Below, one piece after another: positions 1 to 12,261 of a stretch of DNA of 64,000 bases. The notes under the pieces were generated by a model. That model did not search any database, had not been told where the DNA came from, and was given only the letters and a program-made list of their open reading frames with translations. Source of the DNA: Branchiostoma floridae (Eukaryota; Chordata; Leptocardii; Amphioxiformes; Branchiostomatidae); NCBI RefSeq assembly GCF_000003815.2, contig NC_049987.1, positions 9,996,452 through 10,060,451 of the forward strand, written 5' to 3'. Positions within the stretch are counted from its first letter, which is position 1; every line of letters begins with the position of its first letter. The translations under genes were made by a program, and so were the position numbers.

Positions 1-2398
1 TGGGAAAAGTAGTGGAGAACAGTTAGGGACAGGTTTTTATATATATATATTATAATAACTGTTTTAATGTGGTTTGTGACTGGAACTGGTGGCCTATGAC
101 AATATTAGGTGGTTGCCTGTGCCAGGTTGTTTTTTTACCAGTTTTTCGACTATAAATGCATTAAATCCTAAATGAGTATACTTGTAAACGTCGATGGATG
201 TCACCAACTATTCATTTTGCTAGGTAACATTTGATCAAAGCGTTGAACCTCGTATATGTTTTAAGTTGAAAATAACCTGTTCAACAAACATGGACCAAAA
301 GCCTGCTTTTATCTCCGAAAGACATGTTAACACACCATCCCACACCAAAGCAGCAGGCTGGATCGTGGCATTAATGGGGGTTAGAAATGTGGATTACTTT
401 AAAAGGCGTCACCAAGGACATCATCAATTGAGGTGGATACTGATGACAGAGTTTGAAGTTTGGTGATACAGTAAAACCTGGATTCAGCATCCACTCAAGG
501 GAATTCTTCTCTTGTTATCACTTTTGCTACACTCTTCCGCTCCAGAACTCCGCGCACGCCCTTCTCCTGGGGGTCAGAGCTTCCAAATCTTCCTTAGTGC
601 AGGGTTCGGGCAGGAGACAAGAATGTGTTTCATGGTCTGCTCCTGTCCACAGTCACAAGCAGTCCGTCTTGGCTGAGACCCCACTTTTCCACAAGGGTCT
701 TGCATCTACTACCGATGCCCGTTCTGAGACTCAAGGGACTGAAAATGGTTGTCAAGGACAGGGTTGAGCATGTTAAAATGGACGGGACTTTCTCAATGTG
801 GCTTGTGTCTGGATGTGGTGGTCGGTGCCAAGTTTGACTGTATTACTATGGGCGAATTTTATATTCCCCTTTTAGGCTGAAATCATTAGTATGTTTCAAA
901 TGACACGCAGAGATTGACATCAGCCTCTGTTCAGTTCAGTTCAGTTCATCCTCGGGGTGGTGACACCATGCAGCCTCTGTATTCCACTGCATACAAGCTA
1001 CAATTATCAACTATTTTGGTGAAATTGAAATGATAAATAACGATATATATTGTACATATGTACTACACGTTGGGTAAGTATATTTCACAACAAAAGACCA
1101 ATACACACTGTAATAGCCTGTACACATATACATTGTCAAGCTAAAGGCCAGATCTCTTTCTGTATTATAATCTTCATTCCGATAAAAAACGATGTTCTTT
1201 CTCTAGATAAAATTATCGATATTGCAAACGTATCTGCTCCTCGCTACTCCATAATCATACAGCCCCTGAAAGCATGTAATCATCTGTCTAAGATTTATTG
1301 CTTTAGATGTGGGCCAATGGATGTCAATACCTCAATACGAGACAGTTTAGTATGAGAAATACGCTTCCCAGGACTAAACGACAAGTGCCCTTTATCCTTA
1401 CATCGTGATGTATAGAGATAATAGAAGGTCGCACTCAACGTTGTCCGCAGAGGGTATCATGGTGGATGCAGGGAATAATGTGACAAATTATAGGATTTAA
1501 CTGGGGACCTTTCGGGTCAGGAACTGAATATCCGCTCTCCAAGTTGTAGTTGGACTTTAAAATGTGTATTCGGAGACTGTACAACATTCTATGAATCATG
1601 ATATTCAAATATATCTATCAAGAATTTGTGGATGTAATTTGTTTTTTTGCTCTATTTTGTTTGACACTTACCCTGTCCCTTTCGACCTCAATGAAAATTT
1701 GAGCCGATGAGAGCTTTGCATGAATAAACAAACTAATACGCTGATTTCATGTATTTTAACCCATCCATTTTATCACACATATTGGGCAACAGGAGCTACA
1801 GAAATATATATTTCATTTATACATGTCTCTAGGCAGCTTGAACTTACTGAAAAAATTACATATAAGAAGTATATTTATTGTATTATTACGAATGAACTAT
1901 CTTATACAAAAGTATTAATGTTTCACAACGATTCCTATGTCAATATATCGTGGTGCATATGTAAAAAGGAAAAGTTTTCAATTTTGGGTGTATTTTGAAA
2001 TATGCTCACGTTTCTCTGTAGAGATTTTGCGCCCACGGCACTAATACAGATTGTGATTTCTTCTGTAATGTTGCGGTAGATTAAAAACGAGATTGCACTC
2101 GTAGTATTAACCTTTGGTTAATCCAGGACAAGTTTCTATGGTAATTACAGACTGGCATTAGCCTCTAGGGTTGCTTAAAGTTTCCTTGGCACACACACTA
2201 ATCTAGAAGGTCGCATTCAAGTCCAAACGTGAGAACATCGTATCACTCCAACAATCTCTAAAAGTGCTGCGCAGCATGTCAAATTGATAAGACTGCGGAA
2301 GAACCGTATCATGTACCACTTTATTGCTATTCAAGGCACCGCGTATTGGGTTGGGTCTCGTGTTTTAATGAATATTGGCTTCCAATGCACTTGTCTAC
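1..2398. other. No gene seen
   Basis: AT-rich sequence with only short frames. It holds a small AT run (39-51) and a short (TTCAG)n tract at about 929-948. Confidence 0.6.
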
Positions 2399-2571
2399 TA
2401 GATGCACGATTCCAGATCCTACATACAGTTTTCCATTTTCCATAACAAAATTCGAAGTGGTTAAAATAAATTGATACTAAAGCATAATGGACGTAACATG
2501 CCTATCAATACTGAGATTTGAGAAATCTGAGAACAGAACGGAAAACCGTAGGATCTGGAATCGTGCATCTA
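2399..2571. mobile_element. 173-bp MITE, TA-bounded
   Basis: The terminal inverted repeats are 24 bp and perfect: TAGATGCACGATTCCAGATC then CTAC at the left, and the complement ending at 2571. Both begin with TA, which fits a Tc1/mariner-type target duplication. Non-coding. Confidence 0.78.
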
Positions 2572-3055
2572 CCATTAATTCACTGCGGCGCGCCTTAACG
2601 TTAACGTGAAAGTCATTGTTGTGTCGATAGTTTCAATCTGGAGTTGGTAGCTATGTATGGTTATGATGTTACTGTAAAATTTTCATGTTGGTCTTTTATG
2701 CGTTTGAGTTATTTTTTTAACAAGAATAAACACGTCGTCAAATGAAAATGCAGAACAGATGTCTAGACGTAAAATTGCACCTTGTAAATAACAGTCATCG
2801 GATCCTGGGACCTGGAATTAGAATTATTGATTTGACCCCGAGGCCATACATAACCTCAATTGTACTTGACCGGGTAGTTTGTCAGTGGAAGGTGTCACCC
2901 AAAGGAAACCATAAATATCGTTTTCGCAACTCTTTATTGAGTATATAAACATTGTTAAACTTTAATTGACTCATTTACGCAATGTCATATTCCCCATGGG
3001 TATATTTTTGTAAATAATACACTGGATTTTTATAAATAAATATACTGGATCTTAC

Positions 3056-3263
3056 AGCGCCTAAATACAATTGCTACCTAAGCAGTTTGTGTGTAACCTT
3101 CCATTTCATACTGGGTATATCATACACAATCTAAAAGTGCGACTGAAAAGAAAACAAAACACACAATGCGTAAAAATATTTTTCTATAAAATTTTACAAG
3201 CGATCTTTCAAATTTTAGGTCGCAGAGAGAGCGCGGTGTGACCGCGATCTAAGTGGGAAGGGG
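3056..3263 (+). mobile_element. MITE family A, copy 1
   Basis: Recognised by the shared body (GTGTAACCTTCCATTTCATA then CTGGGTATATCATACA, AAAACAAAACACACAA, GCGATCTTTCAAATTTTAGG) and the right end GAGCGCGGTGTGACCGCGAT then GGGAAGGGG. The left terminus is eroded. Confidence 0.6.
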
Positions 3264-6200
3264 ATAGTACAAATTTGGCATGTAAATAGTAGAACACTAA
3301 GTCATAAACATGGAAAATACTTATGAATTAGAGTAATTGACAATGTTATCATGTATGAAGTGTGACAACATAATATGTATTTAGGCGTTTCTCTGTAGAA
3401 CATTGTGCCCTATGTATGCCATACGTCAAGATAGGGCGCTGCCTCTGTGCCACAGACAGATGTTCTTACAGCTACCCCTCAGGCCAAAGGTAGGTCACAA
3501 GGGATTGAGACCCGACCTCTGACGTACCATAATCATGTTTTAGAGGTACAGAATAGCTTAAATCTATTGATTTATGACCGTTGCTTCAGTGGGAGCTCCT
3601 GGTTCCTGTGTGCATCCCATCATTGAGCATCAGGATCCTACAGGAAATATCTATCATCACCAACAAACAGCTTTGTCAGCGTTTTGCAGGCCCTTCTGGC
3701 AATGGCATAAGCAAATGCAATAAAGAATCTTGTATATCTTAATGTTTTTCTCGTTTCAATCCATATGTTTCAAATCCCCCGTCCCTCGTTAAAAGAGGTG
3801 GGTATTTAAAATGTTATCGTAGTAATTATTTTCCCAATAGAATACATCTCTTAGAGACCATTGTCTCTCATTGGGCATGGTAAAATCACTCACTTCATTA
3901 GGAGCTATCCAGCCCAGTCATTTACACTCATTTTCGACGTTCAGTCCCGTAGATTAGCAATCAGACAAGTTCGCAGGCAGAAAGGATGGCACCGAATACT
4001 TATGTTCTCAGGATAAAACAAAGGCACCAGATATCATTTATACACTACGACATACACAGAAAACTCAGAGCTCACACTATTTTATTGTCTTAAACAATAT
4101 GCACGAAGGTTTAATATTTACTAGTTAAGGACAGCCATACCTCAAGAACAAAGCAGAATACACCGTGACCGCACTTATCGAAAAAGGTTACAATCACAAC
4201 CTTACTGAAATGTAAATATTCAGGAAGTTCAAACAGCCTTCGTAACCACTGCTTTTTCTAATGGGTCAGTTAAGTCCTCAATCCTAGTGAGTTGATGTTT
4301 CTGACTCAGAGAAAAGAGATGCTGTTCAAATTTTGTGTATACGGATTGGCGCATAGATAAAAAGCCACTCTTTAGTCGACAGATACATCATGCTCGCCTT
4401 TCTTTTGATGAAGAAATGAATTGGAAAGTAGTTGCCATTAAAGTTTCTTCAGTTTTTAAATCATTGCCACACACTGTCGAAGCTAGTTAAAGCATGTTGA
4501 TTTCGCGCAGTGGCCACCTTGAACATGCGTGTACCTCGTTATGATTCACAGAGGTAACCATGCGAATACTAGATATCCCATTTTTGTAGCGTGCAATTTG
4601 TTAACCGTGTATCTGGCCTGGCATCATTTCCATAAATGTTGCTCTACGCTATGCTAGACTCCTCTTAGAGTCACGTTAAGGTCATAGATAATGGGACGTT
4701 CCCTAACCTCTTCACCTCAATGGTACTTCCAGGTATCCTCTCTAGAGCCGCAGAAAAGCCGAAGTGAAGATGTTGGAAAGAGATCAAAGCTGTTCGCGTG
4801 CTTTAAAAGGTGCATGATGCATGTTCTTATGAGGGTTTCTTTGCTATTATGTGTAGAAGCTGTTCCAGCAATTACTACTCAACAGGAACCGTTACTCTCC
4901 ATGCATATCGACTTCTAGCCATTCGTACATCAAAGTGACGCCGTAAGTCAAGTGCTGTACCCTCTCCATACCCTTCCGGAATATGGATTGACACTTGGCT
5001 ACTGTGATACCCAGATAGCCTACATTAAGCGCTAACAGATCCATTTAATACGAACGGTTTGGCACAGGCCAGCGGGTAATACGATCCCGCTTAACGCATA
5101 AAACTCAGGAAGCAATTCGTCCGCGGTCCATAGAGAAATCATTCCCCGGGAATCACCAGGCATGTGGCTCACCTGCCTTTACATTATCGAAGATTAAAAC
5201 GCATGATACAATCTTCTGTAACAGCCTTCTATCTGACCCTTTGATCCCGAATCGGTACCAAGTACAACCATGTGCAGGCAGTTGGAATAAGATGTCACCT
5301 TCAGGAATGATTCTGCATAAAGTGGATTCGATACATGAAATTTAGAGTTGGTTCAATGATCTGTACATCTGTATCGGTAGGTTACGCTGTTACGTTTTTG
5401 TTTCCTCATTTCTTCTTTGTGCGAACTGTTATGCTAAAGTTTGCTATGCTTCCCCGTTAAAATCTTATTCTACTGCTATGTCGACATCTATATCAAAGGC
5501 AAATATGAGCCGTATGTATTGTTACAGTGCAACCGACACAATTTATCGAGTGACCTACACGCAAGCTTTGTTTATTAGATCTACAGCAGACACCTCTGTA
5601 GGCAGCAGACCGCGTCGACATACTTCCCACAGAGCCCAATATTGGGGGATTAGGGTGAAATATCGTACACGATATCACAAACGTAGGACGATTACCTTGT
5701 TGAACACAGAGCGTCTGGTATTTACGGATAATCAGTCTAAGACCACGTCCTTGTCATGAAAATTTTAAAGCATGATTAAAACATGTTATTCGGGCTCTTT
5801 TAGGGACCATGTATATACTTCAAGAAGAAGGCAGCAAATGTCTTTTGCCTAGAAAATATAAGATGCTCTATGTGAAATTCCGAGAACAAACTGTAGTAAC
5901 ATGGAGTATGTACTGTATTTGTTGTTCGTCAACGAACTAATGATTTAGTAGCTATATTTGACATTTTGGAGCCAGTAAGAAAAATCAATATTCAGATGTA
6001 CCTGCGTGACTGGCTAGGGGCCTTTGACATGTCATTTGTACAGATATCATCACCCTCTAATGGTGGCCTTATTGAATTACACGGCAATTAAAAGCTACTC
6101 TAAGTATCGCCCACGCTACTGGTCTGAATATCAAAAGAAACATAAGTTCGACGTGTTGCGTTCTATCCCACGCTTCTGCTCGAAGAGGTAGGGCTGTATT

Positions 6201-8598
6201 AGCAAGAGGCTATCTAACAAAAAATACGGGATGTCCAATTGCACTTAGCATGGCAAGCAATCAGTGGCATTCGGCGGGAACTTTTGTTTCTAAGTATGCC
6301 ATCATGGCACGGAATGGGTAGACAGGAGATTATCACTAATGGAGACAAACTATTTTATACGGACAAAGATCGATGAGACCCTACTTTGTGGCACCCCTTC
6401 CTCAACATTAGCGTTGGTGTGATGGATCATCTGGGAAATGATTTGGTACCATTTGTCTTGGTATTAGCCCGCCTGCTGGGACGGTCTTATGGCCAGGACT
6501 TACATTTGTTTGATCTTCTGGGACGCTATTATGTGGGATTTATGCGTTCTTAAATTCGGAAGAGCACTTGGCATTCATTCTGAACATGGCAACATCTGTA
6601 TGACATGAACACCAGCGGTGAAGTTTTCAGATGAAAGGCAAGGTTTACTCTTGGTTTTCCTGATGTCCCCTCCAATGCAACATACGTGCGCATGAAGCAT
6701 AACACACAAAGTAATTTATAACACGCTGTGTTTAGTATTTGTGTGCACGCACATTCGTACATGAACGATTGGCGATGAGGCCCAATGTTTCACTGCACGT
6801 CGTAGCTAATACATCCTCTAACAGAGTAATACCAACGACACCATCGATCCGAAATCCCAAGATTTGTGGACACAGGCTAACCAAAAACGAAACAAGATTT
6901 GTCAACAACAGGATATTTTGCCGTTCGTTGACCTTTCGCAGAACGTTACAACTACAGAAGCATCGGGTACTGTACAGGAAGTGTCTATTCAAAATTGCAA
7001 GCACAGCAGAATGTGTTATAGTGACAGTAACCACATCTTACCTTTCAGAACCAAGGACAGGTATATCACCAGCCGCGCGTCTCCGCTATAGTCAGCCATT
7101 TTATGACGGGACGAGGATCTGAAGCCAAGCGAGTCGGATCGCTAGAATGCTGGGACGACTGGATGCGTTCGGCGTATGATGGCCAGCGTTTTAAGCAGGT
7201 TATAAAATCTCGGCAACGTTCGTGAGAACACAGTAACGGATTGGACCATCTGGTCCGTGAAAAGGCCGTGGGCGTAATTTAGTTCGTTACGTCAAATTCA
7301 GATATATCAAATACTCATTATCATTCATGATGATTGTAGATACATTCTATGATACGATAGCAGGATCTATTTCTCATAGTTATACTTAATGAATACATGA
7401 ACAGAAAACTGCATTATTTATTCGACATTCAAGCACCATGAGATTGCCTAGGGATGGAAAAGTATCAGGAAAAATTATCCTCTTTATTTCTTTTATCTTT
7501 TATTTCGCTCTAGTTCATTGGAATCGCAACGCTGTGATACGTTAGATAACCCGGGCAGCATATCGAATGACATGTAACATATATCAGTTGAACATTCATA
7601 TATAGCTAGACTCAAGGTTACGTGTACAAGTAAACTATAACCTCTCGGTTGATCGTGATCCTCACCTTGAAACACCGTACTGGCCAGAGAATGATTATGT
7701 GTCAATCACCTGTAGATCCCGCCCACCGCGGGATTACGACCTGTCATTTCCGCGCTCCCGTGAGAACAGGTCATCGGGAAATTCCACTTTAGACTGCAAT
7801 TTGTGTAATGCGGTGATAGATTAATACTGAGATCACCCCTGAAATAGCGACCCCGCAGGACAGGTATTGGACGACTTTGCGAATCGAAGCTATCGTCGGC
7901 TTTGAAGTTCTAAGTCTTTTTCTTCCTTCGCCTCTTTGAGGTTTCCCCTCTTGATGTACCTAGTTTTAGTTTTTTGTCTTGTTCTGCCACATACATCGAT
8001 CTGTCGAAGACTTAAATTTCCTTAAGACATAGGGGGAATCAATATCACTTCTTTGAGTCAGTGACCTGTTTATTCATAGACCGGCAAAGCGTTCAGAATC
8101 TACTAGTATATTGGGTAACGTTTGAATTGCCGTTCAACAATACCCATAGGATATAGTCTTTATCAATAGACACCAGACAATCATCTTAACGATATTTCAT
8201 TGCTACAATACAAATTAGGCATTACTTGTGTGTCGGCACGATATTTCATACCCCAATTGAATATTTCATATATTGTCATTGATGTAGTCCTGTGATGTAC
8301 ATGCAGTGGTTGATTAGATTAGAAAAGAAATGAATTTCTTACATCTGATAATTGACATAGATTTCTATCCTTAAATGTACCTGACGTTTATACAACATAA
8401 TTGACATTCAAGAGCCAATTAGTGAACAGGAGTGAATAGCGATCGATCGATTGAATAGCCCGATTGAATACAGTTAAATCCTATTCATTCATAATCCTTA
8501 CCTAATTCACGATACTAGTATTAATATTAGTAGATGACTGTCTACAAAGTTATAGATCCATCGATAGCTTTCAAGTCTATTCCTTTCGAATTTTATAA
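3264..8598. other. No gene seen
   Basis: Frames here are short, overlap on both strands and resemble nothing known. The longest (6739-7122, plus strand) overlaps another open frame and has no recognisable domain or splice context. Confidence 0.5.
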
Positions 8599-8806
8599 TA
8601 CTGTAAAAGCAGAGACTTTCGCGGTGGTTTAATGTTGTTTTTTTCGCTGTGGCAGCTTCACCAGTACCGCGAATGGCAGTAAAAGACTACATGGCAGTAA
8701 GAGACTAAAGTGCATGGTGCTACCGCGAACTTAAACCCACCGCAGAAAGTCCTTTTTACAACTACCGCGAAATTATAACCCCGCGAACTTAAATGCATTT
8801 ACAGTA
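8599..8806. mobile_element. MITE with TACTGTAAA ends
   Basis: 208 bp. The ends TACTGTAAAAGCA and TGCATTTACAGTA are inverted. Inside, CTTTCGCGGTGGTTTAA and the complementary TTAAACCCACCGCAGAAAG form a second inverted pair, along with several TTCGCGG/CCGCGAA boxes. Confidence 0.75.
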
Positions 8807-8884
8807 ATAACCGTGTGTTATAATGTAGCTCGTTACTCACGTGCATTACACAACATGTCATTCCTTCATTCCTTCATTGTAGAA

Positions 8885-9046
8885 GGAATCCACTGTCTAC
8901 AACATGTAAATTTGCTGTGATAATAGTAGAACTTGAGATATAGAATAAATGTTTGCTCCTTGCTTCATACTGGCAAGGGAATGACGATATAAAATAGACG
9001 TTGCCACGGTTTGATGAAACAAATTCTCTAGATAGATGTAAAACTA
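8885..9046 (-). repeat. Inverted member of a ~170-bp local repeat
   Basis: The reverse complement (AGTTTTACATCTATCTAGAG, AATTTGTTTCATCAAA, TATATCGTCATTCCCTTG, GAAGCAAGGAGCAAACATT) matches the two direct copies at 9551-9870. Confidence 0.6.
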
Positions 9047-9550
9047 CTTTCCGCAAAGTAGAAAAGAAAATAATTGGCATAGATTGGAAAAGAAAATTAC
9101 CTTCTTACATTTCAGGCAAGAGATAGCTTGCTTAGTTTTCCAAAAGCTCACAAATGTATTGCAGTTGACTATTATTCTAGTATAGATTCTCTCCAAGTTC
9201 ATTACTTTGGGCTTTGTTCAGCAAAGTACAGCCGATATACTCTAGCTTATCGGGCATCCAATACACCTTACCAGTACAAGGCTGGGATCACGGAGGACGT
9301 GATATGCGTGAATAACTGTACTTTTGGAAGTATATCTGTAAGACCTCAATCCCAGCAGAATGTCCAATCCCCCTTCCTTTCCGGTTTTATTTCCCCATGC
9401 ACCGCAAGGAGCCGACAACCATTAACAACAAACTTCAGATCGCGGTAGTTCCAAAGGATTGGCGCCGAAGAAGGCATTGATTTGCTGTCGTTCGCTAAGG
9501 AGGTTGTGGTTATTAATCCCTCAGATAGCATAGCTTGCAGATACTTAGTC

Positions 9551-9870
9551 TTACAAGGTGATTCGTCTTTTCTTTTTCTTGAAATTAGCTTAAGTTTACA
9601 TCTATCTAGAGAATTTGTTTCATGAAATCTTGGTAATATTTAAATCTATATCGTCAGTCCCTTGAAAGTTTGAAGCAAAAAGCAAATATTGATTCTATAT
9701 CAAAAGTTGTAATATTTGCAAGGTAATTTGTCTTCTTTTCTTGAAAGTCGCTTTACATCTATCTTGAGAATTTCTTTCATGAAATCTTGGTAACATCTAT
9801 ATCGTCATACTGTAGACAAAGTAAAAAGCAAACATCGATTCTATATCAAAAGTTTTACTCTAGCACGGTA
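9551..9870 (+). repeat. Tandem pair of a ~170-bp repeat
   Basis: Two head-to-tail copies share TTACATCTATCT(A/T)GAGAAT, TTTCATGAAATCTTGGTAA, CTATATCGTCA and GATTCTATATCAAAAGTT. A third copy lies inverted at 8885-9046. No coding frame is evident. Confidence 0.7.
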
Positions 9871-10656
9871 GACTTGCATGTTGTAGAACTTGACTTGAGC
9901 ATATCTAGAATAAATGAGTGAATGAATAAATGGATGACAAAAGAGAAATGAGCTACGTGAAATGCAGAGTAATCAATTACACAATGTAAAGGAATGTAGT
10001 GGAAAGTGATCGATGTATTCAAGTATCCAAGATGGATTGATAACTTTGTATGTCTGCTCTTTGGACTTGAACGTATACATAAGCATTAAGAAAGACCCCG
10101 TCTGACATATATGAAAAGAAACACCATATGCCTGCGTGGTTATGTAAAAACAAGTATTTGATTCTTCGTTAGGGTGAAGGTAGACCAATCTGTCACTGCT
10201 GCTGCTGTCGCCACACGCCATGGAAAAGTGCCCGAGAAAGTTATCTTTAGTTACAGTCAGTGGCTTACTGCTATGATATAGCAATATCAGTCATGAGCAT
10301 ACTTCAGAATTTCATCATGTTGGCAGCAGGACGCCCAGACGTTTGCAGTGATTGCAGTGAGAGTCAATCTCTGCCGAGTAAATGTGGGTTCACACGTGCG
10401 TATATGGTTTTGGCCTTTACTTTTCCTCCTCAGGTCGCTGGAAAACTATAGGAATTGGACAAATATATCCAGATACATGCCAGCGAAGTAATCTCGTTGC
10501 AAACCATACTCATCAGACGCTAACTCCCCTATCATGTTATGTGTATATATTTCTCAAATTTCTACTATTTTTTTCCAGCGTCCTGTGGAGCCTGGTAGAG
10601 GTTAAAATCCCTTACGGACTAGAAGATCATACGCAGGTGTGAGCCCGGCTTAACAT

Positions 10657-10858
10657 CCCCATTCCTCTAGATGATGATCGTGCTGCGATCTCACTGAGAC
10701 CTATGTCAGATTTGTGTAACCTTTTATAATGGAAATATCATACAAAATACAAAAGTATGAGTGTAAAGACAACATAACAAAACTTTTTTTTTATTTATTT
10801 ATAAACTTCGTTGAGAGAAACTCGAAATTTTAGGGCAAATGCAGGAGTGGAATGGGGG
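10657..10858 (+). mobile_element. MITE family A, copy 2
   Basis: CCCCATTCCTCTAGATGATG at the left and GGAGTGGAATGGGG at the right are the eroded terminal repeats. The body has TTTGTGTAACCTTTTATAAT and ATATCATACAAAATACAAAA as in the other copies. Confidence 0.6.
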
Positions 10859-11693
10859 TATTAAACAACATCTTGGGCAAAAGTGGCATAGCCATAGGTG
10901 CGTGTGTCAGATTGGTTTAGCTGTGTGTGATTGGTCAACCGTTAACTCCACCCAGAAGAATTGGTTTTAGATATGATGTAACTCACATTCTTATTTCTCT
11001 ACATATGAAATGGGACTCGCGATCTTACATGAACTAGCGTAATGTCACGTTGACTGACATTATTCTGTAGATGATAAACTGAAGGTATGTAGATTTAGTA
11101 CTGTGCATCTGAAACAACGCGTTTCGTTCCCTTTCCAAACCTCCACGTTGTAAAGTCATCTTGGATCAGGCAGGTCACCTACCGGAAGTTGTCGGAAGTG
11201 CACCTGTGCAGCGAGTCGACGGACATAATAACCAACCATACCCAAGCCAATTATATCGAGCATAAAAAGTCAAAAGTGCACGAAGAGCTCGAGGGTAACA
11301 TACCTCATTTATTCTGTTGTGTCTACAGAGAGTCACTTGTGTGACTTTATGATCTCAAAATGAATATTGTAACAGTGTTTATTGTTTTCCTGAACTTAAT
11401 ACACAATACAAGAAATGACTTCGAGTCCAGTAATTCACATGTTAACATGTTTTAGACCCCAAAAGGTTTATTCTTTTCGTGCCAATGACGATAACGGAAA
11501 CTCTCTGTTTTATGTGTTATGAATAACACGCATAGAACTAAATTGTAATCGTTTGAACTATGAAAAGGTTTTTCAACGACCCCTGGCGACATTGTTTTGA
11601 AGTACAAAATACATGTCAACCAAAAACTGAAATAGGAAAAGTATTCTTTATCCACTGTGGTCGTTAAAGTTTTTTCCTCAGTTATTTGGTGCT

Positions 11694-11699
11694 TTTATT
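11694..11699 (-). other. Candidate poly(A) signal AATAAA
   Basis: A canonical AATAAA on the minus strand, about 430 nt after the stop of the Ig-receptor gene. A second AATAAA lies at 11467-11472. Either would give a usual 3' untranslated length; the hexamer alone is weak evidence. Confidence 0.3.
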
Positions 11700-12096
11700 A
11701 ATTTTTCGTGATTTCATAAAGCCAGTACAATCACAGATTGCAAATCGTATCATACATAAATCTGCCTTCATGTTTGGCAGGTGTCTAGACAATGGCTTCA
11801 CAAGTATACCGTGGGATCAGAAAGGACATTCATTGTCCTTTCTGACCTTTCTTCGGCAGCCCTGGTGACTTTGCTGTCTGGTGCCGTCTGCTGGAAGCAA
11901 GGGGAATTCAGATATTCCAGGAAGGATTTGTTGATACAGAATAACTGCAACAGAGAAAGATGGAAAACATCTCGAAAGCTAGCTGTCATTGGTATACAAC
12001 TGTTTCTAAGCAGTCGTCAGCGTATCGTCTTTCTCTTGATTAGAAATAAAAGTAAGTCACTGTTGATCGAAAGATGTAGTTAAAGCCGCTGGATCC

Positions 12097-12102
12097 TTTA
12101 AT
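12097..12102 (-). other. Candidate poly(A) signal, variant ATTAAA
   Basis: ATTAAA on the minus strand lies 25 nt after the stop codon of the Ig-receptor gene. It would give a very short 3' untranslated region. The canonical AATAAA at 11694-11699 is the alternative. Confidence 0.25.
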
Positions 12103-12127
12103 TTCCTTTCCCAGGTCACAAATGTCG

Positions 12128-12261
12128 TCAGCATCTGCGGTTAGTAAAGTCCAGTTTCGTTTGTCTTCCCGTTCTATAAGGGCTGTGTTGAAGGCAAATG
12201 TCTTCCTCATAGAACTGTTCCTTCTCGTTGCTAGGATAGTCGATTTTTCGTTCTACATCAC
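12128..12261 (-). CDS. IgSF gene: terminal cytoplasmic exon
   Basis: The acceptor TTAACCCCTTAG opens a phase 1 frame of 43 codons ending in TGA at 12128. It begins DVERKIDYPSNEKEQFYEED and ends DFTNRRC. Tyrosines sit in Y-P-S-N, Y-E-E-D and Y-R-T-G; Y-E-E-D is close to the preferred Src-family SH2 ligand (pY-E-E-I). The C-terminus is not a class I PDZ ligand. The phase agrees with the preceding exon (A|GT gives Ser). Confidence 0.62.

Larger units (their letters stand above)
9871..12090. other. Gene-free; 3' flank of the Ig-receptor gene
   Basis: Contains one MITE (10657-10858). Positions from about 11.4 to 12.1 kb may be its 3' untranslated region (candidate poly(A) signals listed separately). 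Nothing else is recognisable. Confidence 0.5.

Noticed and set aside
6739-7122. A 127-codon plus-strand frame
   Set aside because: It overlaps other open frames on both strands, has no recognisable domain, no hydrophobic or repeat signature and no splice context.
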